DNA of 64,000 nucleotides from Ravibacter arvi (GTDB lineage Bacteria; Bacteroidota; Bacteroidia; Cytophagales; Spirosomataceae). The position numbers and the translations under genes are program-made. The notes beneath the pieces were generated by a model. That model worked only from the letters and a program-made list of their open reading frames with translations. It was not told where the DNA came from and ran no database searches. The stretch spans positions 248,001 through 312,000 of the forward strand of contig NZ_BAABEY010000036.1 of NCBI RefSeq assembly GCF_039540405.1, in the 5' to 3' direction. Shown piece after piece: positions 15,958 to 24,974 of the stretch (the stretch's first letter is position 1; every line of letters starts with the position of its first letter).

Positions 15958-17130
15958 ATGATAAAATTAAGATCTCTGTCACAATCGCCGGAAGGTTTTT
16001 TGAAAACACTGGGGTGGGACTGGATGTTGGGAACAGATACGCTCCCCTATGTAACCAGTGATGTGGTCTCTATCTCCGCGGAAACTGCAGAAAAATATTA
16101 TGAAGGCGGAGAGCAGCTTTCTGAAATGCTTCGCGAAGCAGCCAAATATGCGGTGGACAACCATTTGTACCGGGAGATGGGTATTCCCGAGAACCTGGTA
16201 GATCTGGTCAGGTATTCCTGGGAAGACGAAAGGCACGTCCATCTGTACAGCCGGCTCGATTTGAGCTTCGACGCGAAGGAAAATCACGTAAAGCTCATTG
16301 AATGTAACGCTGATACTGCTACCTGTATCCCGGAAACTGCTATCGTCCAGTGGGCCCAGCTGAAATCAAACGGATTGGATGAAGACGGTCAGTTTAATAC
16401 GCTGAACGAAGAATTAGTGGCTCGTTTTGAACACATCCGCGAGCTGAATAGCGACCTTACTCCTTCTATTCTTTTTTCCGCACTCCGCGATTATCCCGAA
16501 GATGACGCCAATGTCGGCGTGTTGATGGAAGCCGCAAAAGAAGCCGGGTTCGACGTCGCATTCGCCTATATCGATGAAGTCGATTTCTCCGAAACAGACG
16601 GTGTGTTTATGCATGACCCGTACAACGCGGCTTTCGTGCGGTTTGACTTCTGGTTCAAATTAATCCCCTGGGAGTTCATTGCAGGAGAGGAGAAGGAGTT
16701 GACACGAATTTTAACGTCTCTGGTAACTAAACGGAAACTGGTGGTGCTGAATCCGGCTTATACCCTTTTGTACCAGTCTAAATATTTGTTGAAAATACTG
16801 TGGGATTTGTATCCCTATCACCCGCTCCTGCTACAAACGGAAAGACATTCGATGCCGCACAAAAAATGTGTTTCGAAAGTTCTGTTTGGCAGGGAAGGAG
16901 CCAACATAAGTATCATCGAAAAGGGCGGCGATATTTTGGAATCGGTAGCCGGGGAGTACGGTAATCAGCCAAGGGTGTACCAGGAGTATTTTCCTTTTGA
17001 GACCGATACGGCCGGTTATACCTACCAGGCCGGCCTTTTCATCGTAAACGAAGCCTGCGCGCTTGGTTTTAGGCGCGGCGGTCAAATTCTTGATAATACT
17101 GCACAGTTCGTCGGACACATAATTGAGTAG
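15958..17130 (+). CDS. Glutathionylspermidine synthase-like ATP-grasp protein
   Basis: The 390-residue product matches the C-terminal synthetase (preATP-grasp) domain of glutathionylspermidine synthase. Visible family features are KLIECNADTATCIPET, HDPYNAAFVRFDFWFKLIPWEFI, NPAYTLLYQSKYLLKILWDLYP and PRVYQEYFPFE near the end. No amidase domain is present. Such stand-alone proteins are thought to ligate an amine to a peptide; the true substrate is unknown. The start is placed at 15958, because the upstream 13 codons of the open frame lie in the repeat. The UPF0323-like gene precedes it. Confidence 0.85.
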   Translation: MIKLRSLSQSPEGFLKTLGWDWMLGTDTLPYVTSDVVSISAETAEKYYEGGEQLSEMLREAAKYAVDNHLYREMGIPENLVDLVRYSWEDERHVHLYSRLDLSFDAKENHVKLIECNADTATCIPETAIVQWAQLKSNGLDEDGQFNTLNEELVARFEHIRELNSDLTPSILFSALRDYPEDDANVGVLMEAAKEAGFDVAFAYIDEVDFSETDGVFMHDPYNAAFVRFDFWFKLIPWEFIAGEEKELTRILTSLVTKRKLVVLNPAYTLLYQSKYLLKILWDLYPYHPLLLQTERHSMPHKKCVSKVLFGREGANISIIEKGGDILESVAGEYGNQPRVYQEYFPFETDTAGYTYQAGLFIVNEACALGFRRGGQILDNTAQFVGHIIE

Positions 17131-17163
17131 TAGAAAAACTGCAGGTGACGAAGACTTTTTTTT

Positions 17164-17201
17164 AAACAAGGCGGGCCGGTACTCCGGCCCGCCTTGTTTT
17201 T
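17164..17201 (+). terminator. Hairpin terminator after the ATP-grasp gene
   Basis: A perfect 16-bp stem (17164-17179 with 17184-17199, loop TACT) is followed by T residues. An A/T-rich flank on the other side could let it work in both directions. Confidence 0.88.
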
Positions 17202-17323
17202 GAGTGCGCGTTGAATTCCGATAACGTTACCGTTAATAAATTGTGTTCGCGCAAGAATGCAGTCTTCGTTCTTTCTGTAGTTTTATTTTTATTGTCACGA
17301 TTACTAAGCCCGAAATAAAGCCT

Positions 17324-19363
17324 GTGAAAGAAATTCTTCTATCGACTGTATTGAGTATTACCTTGCTGAGCCCGGGTTGGGCCCGGCCGCTGCAGGGCGT
17401 ATTGCCGGATTCGCTGCCTAAGGTTTTCAACGACGAAACAGATGTTCTTCATGCCCGCTACCGGCACCTTGCGCTGAATAGAAGCAAGGCACACCAGCTA
17501 CCGGGCAATCTGGCGGCGTGGAAAGAACAGCGGAAGCGGCTGCGCGAAAATGTAATCGCTCGAACCGGTGTAAAGTTTTACGAGTCGCTGCCATTTAACC
17601 TGAAAGAGACAGGGAAATACCAGGGAAATGGTTACACCGTCAAAAATGTTTATTTCCAGACCCGGCCGGATGTCTACGCAACAGCAAATCTCTACGAACC
17701 CGAAGGTAAAGGTCCATTTCCTGCGGTGGTCATGATGATGGGACATTCCCGGGACGGCAAGCTGTATGAACCTTATCAGCTGGTAGGACAGTCGCTTGCC
17801 CGGGAAGGATATGTCGCGCTTTGCATCGATCCCTGGGGCGCCGGAGAGCGGGGTACTGTACACGGCGAGTTCGAGTATCATGGTGCAGCGCTGGGTGCAT
17901 CGCTGCTCAATATCGGCGAAACGCTGATGGGGATGCAGTTGACCGATAATATACGAGCCGTGGATTTGCTGCGCTCATTGCCGAATGTGGACCGGGATAA
18001 AATCGGGGCAACCGGCGCAAGCGGCGGCGGTAATCAGACCATGTGGCTGGCAGCAATAGATGAACGGGTTAAAGCCGCAATGCCCGTGGTCAGTGTCGGC
18101 ACTTTCGATTCATATATTATGGCACACAACTGTGTGTGTGAAGTGCTTCCGAAGGGACTGACTTTTACGGAAGAGTGGGGGGTATTGGGGTTGGTGGCGC
18201 CGAGGGCAATCAAGATGTGCAATCATAACCAGGAATCCAACCCGACTTTTTACCCGGCAGAAATGAAAAAAAGTCTTGCGAAAGCACAACCTGTTTTTGA
18301 CTGGTATGGTGTTGGAAAGAACATCGGCTACGAGCTTTATGACCATCCCCACGGGTATTTTGCGGAGGACCGGGAGGCGCTTTTAGGCTGGATGGATTTC
18401 CATCTCAAGGGAAAAGGTGACGGCCGCCCGAGAAAAGAGCAGCAGGTATCCGCTCTGCCGGCCGGGCAACTTATGGTTTTTCAGGATGGGAAACGCGATC
18501 CCAAGGTTCAAAGTACCGAATCTTACAGTCGCTGGGCAGGGAGTGAGCTGAAGAAAAAGCTGATGGCGGAATCCGCTATCAATGCAGCCAAAAAGCGGTC
18601 TGATCTGTCGGCTCTGTTGGGGATTTCCGGAAAGCCGGCCATTGCCGTTTCTCAGAAAGCCGGTGAAACTGATGGTTGGAGCCGTGTCATACTGGAGACC
18701 GGGGATGAACGCCTGCTGCCCGTTCTGCTACGAAAGGGGAAAAACAAAGAATTCGTGGTGGTCGCACATGCCGAGGGAAAATCGGCGATACCCGCCTCTG
18801 GTCTGTCGTTACTCATGAAATCAGGGTCAGGGATTGCCGTAATCGATTTTTCCGGGACCGGGGAAGCGTTTTCAAAATCGTCCAATGGGTTCGATAACCT
18901 CAGCCGTCTGCATACCTATGGCCGCGCAGCGTTGTGGTTGGGCGGAACAGTAATGGGGAATTGGGCTGACGAGCTGGCTACGGTCGCGGATTGGCTGAGA
19001 AAAGAGCAAGGTGCTGCCGGCGTGTCATTTCACGGGTACAAGGAAGCCGGCCTCGCCGGAATTTTCCACGCAGCTACCGGCGGGAAGCTGAAGGAGGTAC
19101 ATACCTACGGAAGCCCGGCCAGCTATGTTTTTGATTCGGGGAAGGGGATAGAGCATTTTGGGGTGGGAGTTCACGTGCCGGGTATCCTCCAGTGGGGCGA
19201 TCTTTCACTGGCGGCAGCACTAGGCCAATCTCCTGTATTCCTGCACAATCCGGTCACCCTCTCCGGAAGGGCACTTTCTTCTCCTGAAAAAGAGGAGGCT
19301 CAAAAAGAATATGCAGCGATGCGCACAAAGACGGGCGGCGGGGCAAAGGTCGTTATAGACTGA
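17324..19363 (+). CDS. Secreted alpha/beta hydrolase, acetyl-xylan-esterase-like
   Basis: The product (about 679 residues) starts at the GTG 17324, which gives a proper signal peptide (EILLSTVLSITLLSPGWA). An upstream ATG at 17243 would hide that signal behind 27 residues. The core is an alpha/beta hydrolase with PFPAVVMMMGHSRDGK, nucleophile elbow GASGGG, and a candidate catalytic His in YDHPHGYFAEDRE. This pattern fits the AXE1/CE7 and glucuronoyl-esterase-like groups. The C-terminal 300 residues look like a second hydrolase-like domain without a clear nucleophile motif. Substrate unknown. Confidence 0.78.
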   Translation: MKEILLSTVLSITLLSPGWARPLQGVLPDSLPKVFNDETDVLHARYRHLALNRSKAHQLPGNLAAWKEQRKRLRENVIARTGVKFYESLPFNLKETGKYQGNGYTVKNVYFQTRPDVYATANLYEPEGKGPFPAVVMMMGHSRDGKLYEPYQLVGQSLAREGYVALCIDPWGAGERGTVHGEFEYHGAALGASLLNIGETLMGMQLTDNIRAVDLLRSLPNVDRDKIGATGASGGGNQTMWLAAIDERVKAAMPVVSVGTFDSYIMAHNCVCEVLPKGLTFTEEWGVLGLVAPRAIKMCNHNQESNPTFYPAEMKKSLAKAQPVFDWYGVGKNIGYELYDHPHGYFAEDREALLGWMDFHLKGKGDGRPRKEQQVSALPAGQLMVFQDGKRDPKVQSTESYSRWAGSELKKKLMAESAINAAKKRSDLSALLGISGKPAIAVSQKAGETDGWSRVILETGDERLLPVLLRKGKNKEFVVVAHAEGKSAIPASGLSLLMKSGSGIAVIDFSGTGEAFSKSSNGFDNLSRLHTYGRAALWLGGTVMGNWADELATVADWLRKEQGAAGVSFHGYKEAGLAGIFHAATGGKLKEVHTYGSPASYVFDSGKGIEHFGVGVHVPGILQWGDLSLAAALGQSPVFLHNPVTLSGRALSSPEKEEAQKEYAAMRTKTGGGAKVVID

Positions 19364-19385
19364 TCGTCGTTATCTGTCGTTTATT

Positions 19386-19425
19386 AAAACTCCCGATGTC
19401 GCAACGACATCGGGAGTTTTTGTTT
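19386..19425 (+). terminator. Hairpin terminator after the hydrolase gene
   Basis: A perfect 16-bp stem (19386-19401 with 19405-19420) is followed by a T-rich stretch. It isolates the riboswitch-controlled gene from upstream transcription. Confidence 0.9.
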
Positions 19426-19453
19426 TCTCGCCGGTTCAAACCCCAAATAAAAC

Positions 19454-19484
19454 TTGTTTCCTCCCGGATAACCTGTTTACTTTG
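19454..19484 (+). promoter_or_regulatory. Promoter of the TPP riboswitch transcript
   Basis: TTG at 19454-19456 and TTACTTTG at 19477-19484 are 20 bases apart, matching the Bacteroidota -33/-7 pattern with one mismatch in the TAnnTTTG box. It lies a few bases before the riboswitch. Confidence 0.6.
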
Positions 19485-19490
19485 TAGCGA

Positions 19491-19576
19491 CTCAAAGGGG
19501 TGCCCAAAATAAACGGGCTGAGATCATACCCATACAACCTGATCCGGGTAGTGCCGGCGTAGGGACTGAGATCAAT
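19491..19576 (+). ncRNA. TPP (THI-box) riboswitch
   Basis: The conserved TPP aptamer elements appear in order: GGGGTGCCC, GGGCTGAGAT, ACCC, AACCTGATCCGGGTA and GCCGGCGTAGGGA. Terminal bases GGGACTGAG complete the closing region. About 90 bases separate it from the start of the TonB receptor gene, so it should lower that gene's expression when thiamin pyrophosphate is plentiful. I cannot tell whether control is by termination or by blocking translation. Confidence 0.95.
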
Positions 19577-19666
19577 TGACAACAAAGCTCAATTTCTCAA
19601 AAGTATTATTGTTTAACCTAAGGATAGGTACGGCCCCTTGCCTGTTCGTTAACTTAGCTCATTTTT

Positions 19667-22114
19667 ATGCGTAAAGTTGCGGCCTGTCTGATGTTCGTTT
19701 GCCTGATTGCGGGCAAACCACTTTTGGCCCAGAAAAATGTTTCCGGAAATGTTTCGGATGCAGAAACAAGACAGCCCCTGCCCGGGGCGACGGTAAAGGC
19801 CGGTCCGAGCCGGGGGACCACTACCGACGAGCGCGGCCGGTTTCACCTGAACAATCTCCTCCCCGATACGGAGACACTGGAAATCTCTTTTCTCGGGTTT
19901 TTGCCGGCCACCGTGCGGATTTCAGATCTGGAAAAATCCCCTGAAATTTTATTGAAACGGACCACTTTCACTGCCGATGAAGTCATTGTAAGCGCTACCC
20001 GGGTTTCGGATAAAACCGGGATGGCTTATACCAACGTTACAGCCGAGGCAATTCGCGGACAGAATCTTGGCCAGGATTTACCGGTTCTGCTGAATTTTAC
20101 CCCCTCAATGGTTACTACCACCGACGCGGGCGCCGGGGTTGGATACACCGGTATGAGGATACGGGGCTCCGATGCCACGCGTATCAATATGACGATCAAC
20201 GGTATTCCTTACAATGACCCTGAAAGCCAGGGCGCCTTCTTTGTCAACATGCCGGACTTCGCATCGTCCGTAAGCAGTATCCAGATACAAAGAGGCGTAG
20301 GAAGCTCCACCAACGGAGCGGGGGCTTTCGGGGCCACGGTAAATATCAACACCAACGAATTCCGGAGAGAAGCTTATGCAGAACTTGCCAATTCATACGG
20401 CTCTTTCAACACCTGGAAGAACACAGTCAAGGTGGGGAGTGGGTTGTTGAATGATAAATTTACAGTTGATGCGCGTCTGTCCAGAGTTAAATCGGACGGT
20501 TTTATAGATCGGGCAAGCTCCGATCTGAAATCATTTTACCTGTCGGGCGCTTATTACGGGAGGAAAAGCTACATCAGGGCCAACGTGTTTTCAGGGAAGG
20601 AACGCACTTACCAGGCGTGGAATGGCGTTCCCGAAGCCAAATACCGGAACAACCGGGAGGGTATTCTTGCCTTTATCGGCCGGAATGAGCTGAACGAACG
20701 TGACGCTCAAAACCTGTTGAATGCAAATCCCCGGACCTATAACCTGTACTGGTACGACAATGAAACCGACAACTATCAGCAGGACCAGTACCAGTTGCTT
20801 ACTTCGCATACGCTTTCCAACCAGCTTACCCTTAACGTAAACGCGTTTTATGTAAGAGGCGCCGGTTATTACGAACAATATAAGGACAATGCCAAGCTCA
20901 GCAGCTACCTGTTGCCGCCGGTCGTGACGGGCAGTGACACCATCAAGCGAACGGACCTGATCCGCCAGCGCTGGCTGGACAATCACTATTATGGCACCAC
21001 TTTCTCGCTCGACTACAACAATTTCAAAAAGCTGAACCTGAGCATCGGCGGCGGATGGAACCAGTTTGATAATGACCACTACGGAAAGGTAATCTGGGCC
21101 AGGTTTGCGAGTACAAGCGAATCAGGGTACAGGTACTATTCGGGGCGCGGGCTTAAAACAGATTTTAACCTGTACGCAAAAGCATATTATCAGCTAAGCA
21201 CGGCCTTCAATGTGTACGGAGATTTGCAGTTCAGGTCGGTGGATTACACTGTGAACGGTACCGACAACGAGCTTTTAGAGCTGAATGTAGATACCCGGTC
21301 CCGTTTCTGGAACCCCAAAGTGGGTATTAACTACGATCTCGCCAATGGCGCCTCCGTCTATGCATCCTTCAGCGTCGGCAACCGCGAGCCAAACCGTAAT
21401 GACTTTGTAGATGCCCGCCCGGGGGCAGTTCCCACCCATGAGACGTTGTACGATTGGGAGGCCGGGTACCGGGTCCGCTTAAACCGGGTTTCGTTGAATG
21501 CAAATGCCTACCTGATGGATTACCGCAATCAATTGGTGCTCACCGGCGCCGTAAATGATGTAGGAAGTTCGGTCCGGATGAACGTACCCAAAAGCTACCG
21601 TGCGGGAATTGAGTTGGAAGCCGGCTGGGCAATTACCAGCGACCTGAACTGGAACGCCAACGTTACCTGGAGCCAAAACAAGATCAATAACTTCACCGAG
21701 TACGTTCTGAACTATGAGACTTATGAACATGAAGCGGTTCATCACGGAAAAACGGATATTTCATTTTCTCCCAACGTGGTAACGGGCAGCCAGCTGCGTT
21801 ACAAGCCTGCTTCGGGCTGGGAGCTGGCATTGCTTTCCAAATATGTCGGGAGTCAATACCTTGACAATACTTCTTCGGCAGACCGCCGGCTCGACGGCTA
21901 CTTCACGAACGACCTCCGTCTTTCCTGGAAAGTAACGCCGAAGTGGGTCAAGTCGATTGAGGTGATCGGATTGATCAATAACCTGCTGAATACCAAATAC
22001 GTTTCCAATGGGTATACTTACGGTTACCGTTCAGGAGCGGTACATACGCAGGAAGTGTTTTATTTCCCGCAGGCAGGCACCAACTTCCTTCTGGGTGTGA
22101 ACCTGTCGTTTTAA
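19667..22114 (+). CDS. TonB-dependent outer-membrane receptor, probably for thiamin
   Basis: The 815-residue product has a signal peptide, an N-terminal carboxypeptidase-regulatory-like domain (about 25-105, VSGNVSDAETRQPLPGATV), a TonB box-like stretch, a plug domain (about 115-230, with RIRGSDATRINMTINGIPYNDPESQ) and a C-terminal 22-strand barrel ending in LLGVNLSF with final Phe. Control by a TPP riboswitch points to uptake of thiamin or a precursor across the outer membrane, as known for Bacteroidetes receptors. No other thiamin gene is nearby. Confidence 0.9.
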   Translation: MRKVAACLMFVCLIAGKPLLAQKNVSGNVSDAETRQPLPGATVKAGPSRGTTTDERGRFHLNNLLPDTETLEISFLGFLPATVRISDLEKSPEILLKRTTFTADEVIVSATRVSDKTGMAYTNVTAEAIRGQNLGQDLPVLLNFTPSMVTTTDAGAGVGYTGMRIRGSDATRINMTINGIPYNDPESQGAFFVNMPDFASSVSSIQIQRGVGSSTNGAGAFGATVNINTNEFRREAYAELANSYGSFNTWKNTVKVGSGLLNDKFTVDARLSRVKSDGFIDRASSDLKSFYLSGAYYGRKSYIRANVFSGKERTYQAWNGVPEAKYRNNREGILAFIGRNELNERDAQNLLNANPRTYNLYWYDNETDNYQQDQYQLLTSHTLSNQLTLNVNAFYVRGAGYYEQYKDNAKLSSYLLPPVVTGSDTIKRTDLIRQRWLDNHYYGTTFSLDYNNFKKLNLSIGGGWNQFDNDHYGKVIWARFASTSESGYRYYSGRGLKTDFNLYAKAYYQLSTAFNVYGDLQFRSVDYTVNGTDNELLELNVDTRSRFWNPKVGINYDLANGASVYASFSVGNREPNRNDFVDARPGAVPTHETLYDWEAGYRVRLNRVSLNANAYLMDYRNQLVLTGAVNDVGSSVRMNVPKSYRAGIELEAGWAITSDLNWNANVTWSQNKINNFTEYVLNYETYEHEAVHHGKTDISFSPNVVTGSQLRYKPASGWELALLSKYVGSQYLDNTSSADRRLDGYFTNDLRLSWKVTPKWVKSIEVIGLINNLLNTKYVSNGYTYGYRSGAVHTQEVFYFPQAGTNFLLGVNLSF

Positions 22115-22340
22115 GAAAGAAGTTTTTTGCGAAAACACCTTGTGCCGGAGATGACAAATAGATGTTGTCAGTGGAAGTCAATGGTAACCGGAGGCTACCG
22201 CCCGGACGGTCATCCTGTAGCGCATCTGCCGGATGGTCATCCTGAGAAAAAAGTTTTTTTGCGAAAACACCTTGTAACGGAGAAGACAAATAGATGTTGT
22301 CAATGGAAGTCTATGGTAGCCGGAGGCTACCACCCGGACG
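22115..22340. repeat. Two partial copies of a roughly 130-bp repeat
   Basis: Segments starting near 22120 and 22249 share AAGTTTTTTGCGAAAACACC, then an ATAGATGTTGTC stretch and the AACCGGAGGCTACC/AGCCGGAGGCTACC block, followed by CCCGGACGGTCATCCTG. The two copies lead into the longer array that follows. No gene is visible here. Confidence 0.75.
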
Positions 22341-23005
22341 GTCATCCTGAGCGGAGCGCAGCGGAGTCGAAGGATCTCTTGTTGCTATAAAAAGCCCTCT
22401 GAAATGGATTGGGTGCAGGGAGATCCCTCCACTGCGGTCGGGATGACCCTCCGGTTGGTGCGGTGCCAAGCCTGTTGTTGTCAATGGTAGCGCATCTGCC
22501 GGATGGTCATCCTGAATGGAACGCAGTGGAACTGAAGGATCTCCTGTTGCTATAAAAAAGTCCTCTGAAATGGATTGGGTACTGGGACCGGGAGATCCCT
22601 CCACTGCGGTCGGGATGACCCTCCGGGTGGCGCACCCATCCGTAGTATTCAATGGTAGCGCATCTACCGGAGGGTCATCCTGAGCGGAATGTAGTGGAGC
22701 CGAAGGATCTCCTGTTGTTAGAAAAATCCTACTCAAAGGAACGGGTCCGGAGAGCGGGAGATTCCTCGGCTCCGCTCGAAATGACCCTCCGGTTGGAGCG
22801 GAGCCAAACCTGTTATTGTCAATGGTAGCGCATCTGCCGGATGGTCATCCTGAGCGCAGCGCAGCGGAGTCGAAGGATCTCCTATTATTAGGAAAATTCT
22901 ATTTAAAGGATTTGGTGCAGGGACCGGGAGATCCCTCCACTGCGGTCGGGATGACCTCCGGGTGGTGCGGCGCCAAACCTGTTGTTGTCAATGGTAGCAG
23001 ATCAC
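22341..23005. repeat. Four tandem GTCATCCTGAGC-type repeat units
   Basis: Units start at 22341, 22506, 22674 and 22844 (periods 165, 168, 170). Each has GTCATCCTGAGCGG-like sequence with GAAGGATCTC, a middle around CTCTGAAATGGATTGGG, then an inverted partner (GAGATCCCTCCACTGCGGTC, GGGATGAC). A spacer with AATGGTAGCGCATCTGCCGG follows. Similar GTCATCCTGAGCG-type repeats are scattered in many bacterial genomes with unknown function. I see no gene in this part. Confidence 0.88.
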
Positions 23006-23012
23006 GAACAGG

Positions 23013-23065
23013 CCGGCCGCCGGTTACCGAAGCTTTTTTACCCGGCTTCGGTAACCGGCGGCCGG
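23013..23065. other. Perfect 21-bp stem-loop before the 4HB_MCP gene
   Basis: Arms 23013-23033 and 23045-23065 are exact reverse complements around an 11-base loop containing six T. It could end transcription from the repeat array, but no T-run follows the right arm. The gene starts 117 bases later. Confidence 0.7.
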
Positions 23066-23181
23066 TTTCGTACAAATCGCCTTTTTCGGTAGAGAAATTC
23101 CGGAGTTTAGTTGTAAAATATGCGGCTTTTTTATTAAAATTACTATTTGGTGGTCGTAGGTTCAGACAAAATTGTTCGGTG

Positions 23182-23865
23182 ATGAAGTGGTCATTTGTGA
23201 TTCAGCAAAAGGTGAAAGCGGCGTTGCTGCTCGGTGGGGTGATGGTAATGATCGTACTGATCAACGCATTGTCCAACTACAACATCAATGGGATAGCACG
23301 CTCCTTTACGTCCATTTACCAGGACCGGCTGATGCCCGCGATCGATATTATCCATCTGACGGAAAGCTTGTACACCAAACGCCTGCTCCTGGAAAAACAC
23401 TTGCTTACCGAGGCACAGCGCGACCAGGTATCCCTCCAGGAGAAACTGGAGAAACACGATGAGAAGATAGATTCTCTCCTCGGGGCCTATGAAAAAACTT
23501 ACCTGGTTGAGCAGGAGTCGAGGAGTTTCACAGCGCTCAAAAACAGGGTCACTGAGTATGCCCTTCTCGAAAAATCAATTCTCAATTTCAGCAATGCCGG
23601 CTTTATAAATGAGGGTATCGGTCTTTTTGAAGGCAAGGGCGGTGAAGTGTTCCAGCATACGATACTAAGACTCAATGAGCTGACAGCCATACAGCTGCGC
23701 GTGGGAGAAGAGCTGACCGAAGCGTCCTCGACTGATGTTTCGCTGGTCAGGTTATACTCAACCCTGCTTATTTTGACCGCGCTTCTGGTCGGGGGGCTGG
23801 TGCTGCACCTTATCTTCAGCTCGAAGATCGTCAATACCGAACGCAAGGGGTTCAACCTGAATTGA
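23182..23865 (+). CDS. 4HB_MCP domain membrane protein without signalling domain
   Basis: The 227-residue product has an N-terminal membrane helix (about 10-30, KAALLLGGVMVMIVLINALS), a periplasmic four-helix bundle of the MCP N-terminal type (about 30-190), and a second membrane helix (LLILTALLVGGLVLHLIF) followed by a short cytoplasmic tail. The sensor half of a chemoreceptor is present, but the HAMP and methyl-accepting regions are absent. The start is set at ATG 23182; the longer open frame from 22816 reads repeats. Role unknown; it may sense an envelope signal through a partner. Confidence 0.72.
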   Translation: MKWSFVIQQKVKAALLLGGVMVMIVLINALSNYNINGIARSFTSIYQDRLMPAIDIIHLTESLYTKRLLLEKHLLTEAQRDQVSLQEKLEKHDEKIDSLLGAYEKTYLVEQESRSFTALKNRVTEYALLEKSILNFSNAGFINEGIGLFEGKGGEVFQHTILRLNELTAIQLRVGEELTEASSTDVSLVRLYSTLLILTALLVGGLVLHLIFSSKIVNTERKGFNLN

Positions 23866-23887
23866 TAAAAGACTCACGCTTGCCGAT

Positions 23888-23931
23888 GCCGTGCTCGCAG
23901 AAGATGCCCGGGTGTTGCGTGCGAGCACGGC
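23888..23931. terminator. Hairpin after the 4HB_MCP gene
   Basis: A perfect 12-bp stem (23888-23899 with 23920-23931) follows the stop codon by 22 bases. No T-run follows, so termination is uncertain. Confidence 0.5.
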
Positions 23932-24018
23932 GATCTGTGCGTATTGAGCCATACCCGTCCCGACAACCGTCGTGTGACTTTGTCTCTAAATTATCGTTTC
24001 GAATAGGACAGGCCGATA

Positions 24019-24666
24019 CTACCGCGGAATGGTCTCAGAAGTTCCGTGCCGCCTTTTTTTGTAAAGGTTAATAAAATGGCTGGTCGGCCGCATAAACCGG
24101 TTGAACGTTCGGGAAAACCTTTTGCTGGTCGGGTACTGCCGGTCAGGGGTGATGTTATTGAAAACGAGCGCCACAGCCAGTAATATCAACGCCCCGGAAA
24201 GCACCGGTGAAAACACGAACCAATAACCGAGGTCCTTTACCTGCTCAGAGCCTGTGACAGCAATCAGTGCGCTTGCACCACCCGGGGGGTGGAGTGTTTT
24301 TGTCATTTGCATACTGATGATAGACAGTGCTACGGCAAGCGGCGCTGTGATCCAGATAATGTCCGGGCAAAGGCGGCAGACGGTTACACCCACGAGCGTT
24401 GAAATGACGTGACCGCCTATCAGGTTGCGTGGTTGTGCCAGCGGGCTCTGGATGGCCCCGTAAATCAGGACCGAGGAGGCGCCAAAGGATCCAATCAGGA
24501 AAAGGTGATCGGATGCTGTAAAGTGAGACTGTAAAAATGCAATTATTCCAATTCCCAGGAATGCGCCGGTAAAGGACCAGAAGTGCTCGGTGTTATTAAC
24601 GAGTGTTTCTTTGTAAAATACGTACCGGGCAATTCTGTAACTTCGCTTTATTTTCTCTTTGACCAT
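24019..24666 (-). CDS. HPP family membrane protein
   Basis: The 215-residue product has about four to five membrane helices and the family motif HPPGGA in TLHPPGGASALIA, plus FGASSVLIYGAIQSPLAQPRN, both typical of HPP proteins. Some HPP members in cyanobacteria transport nitrite. In Bacteroidota the substrate is unknown. The 35-residue C-terminal tail is basic and likely cytoplasmic. The gene diverges from the sigma factor operon. Confidence 0.85.
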   Translation of the reverse strand: MVKEKIKRSYRIARYVFYKETLVNNTEHFWSFTGAFLGIGIIAFLQSHFTASDHLFLIGSFGASSVLIYGAIQSPLAQPRNLIGGHVISTLVGVTVCRLCPDIIWITAPLAVALSIISMQMTKTLHPPGGASALIAVTGSEQVKDLGYWFVFSPVLSGALILLAVALVFNNITPDRQYPTSKRFSRTFNRFMRPTSHFINLYKKRRHGTSETIPR

Positions 24667-24974
24667 ATTTGTCGCCCTAACGGATGGTAGGGTTTATTTT
24701 TGTTATTCGCCCGGTTCCCTGGCGGGTGTGTGACTTTTTTTATCGGATGTACAAGAATGTTTTATTTTGCAAAAGTAGGAAAAATACTATTTTGGTTAAA
24801 AATGATTTTTTGAATTTTTCCGATAGCGAAAGATTGGCGCCGGCAAATCGCGGCGGTAATTTGGGTGGGCAGAAAAAAAAGTGAGGCCGGGAAGGTATAA
24901 AACATGGGGGTTGTGAGATTAGTAATAAAGGACCAAGTTTTTGTATCGAACCCTGACCAAACTTTTACGTAAAC
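24667..24974. other. Intergenic region between HPP and sigma factor genes
   Basis: These 308 bases lie between two divergent genes. The middle is A/T-rich (around 24750-24830) and could hold promoters, but I see no exact TAnnTTTG box. No repeat, hairpin or small gene is convincing. Confidence 0.4.

Noticed and set aside
15523..16061. Overlapping open frames encoding HRAHGGHRGF-type repeat proteins
   Set aside because: They are translations of the five 93-94 bp palindromic copies in several frames; no start signal or family likeness, and the true gene begins at 15958.
22127..22736. Open frames in both directions through the GTCATCCTGAGC repeats
   Set aside because: Products such as HPERSAAESKDLLLL are the well-known false translations of this repeat type.
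23013..23065. Origin or attachment site
   Set aside because: It is a single perfect stem-loop with no integrase, tRNA or replication gene nearby.
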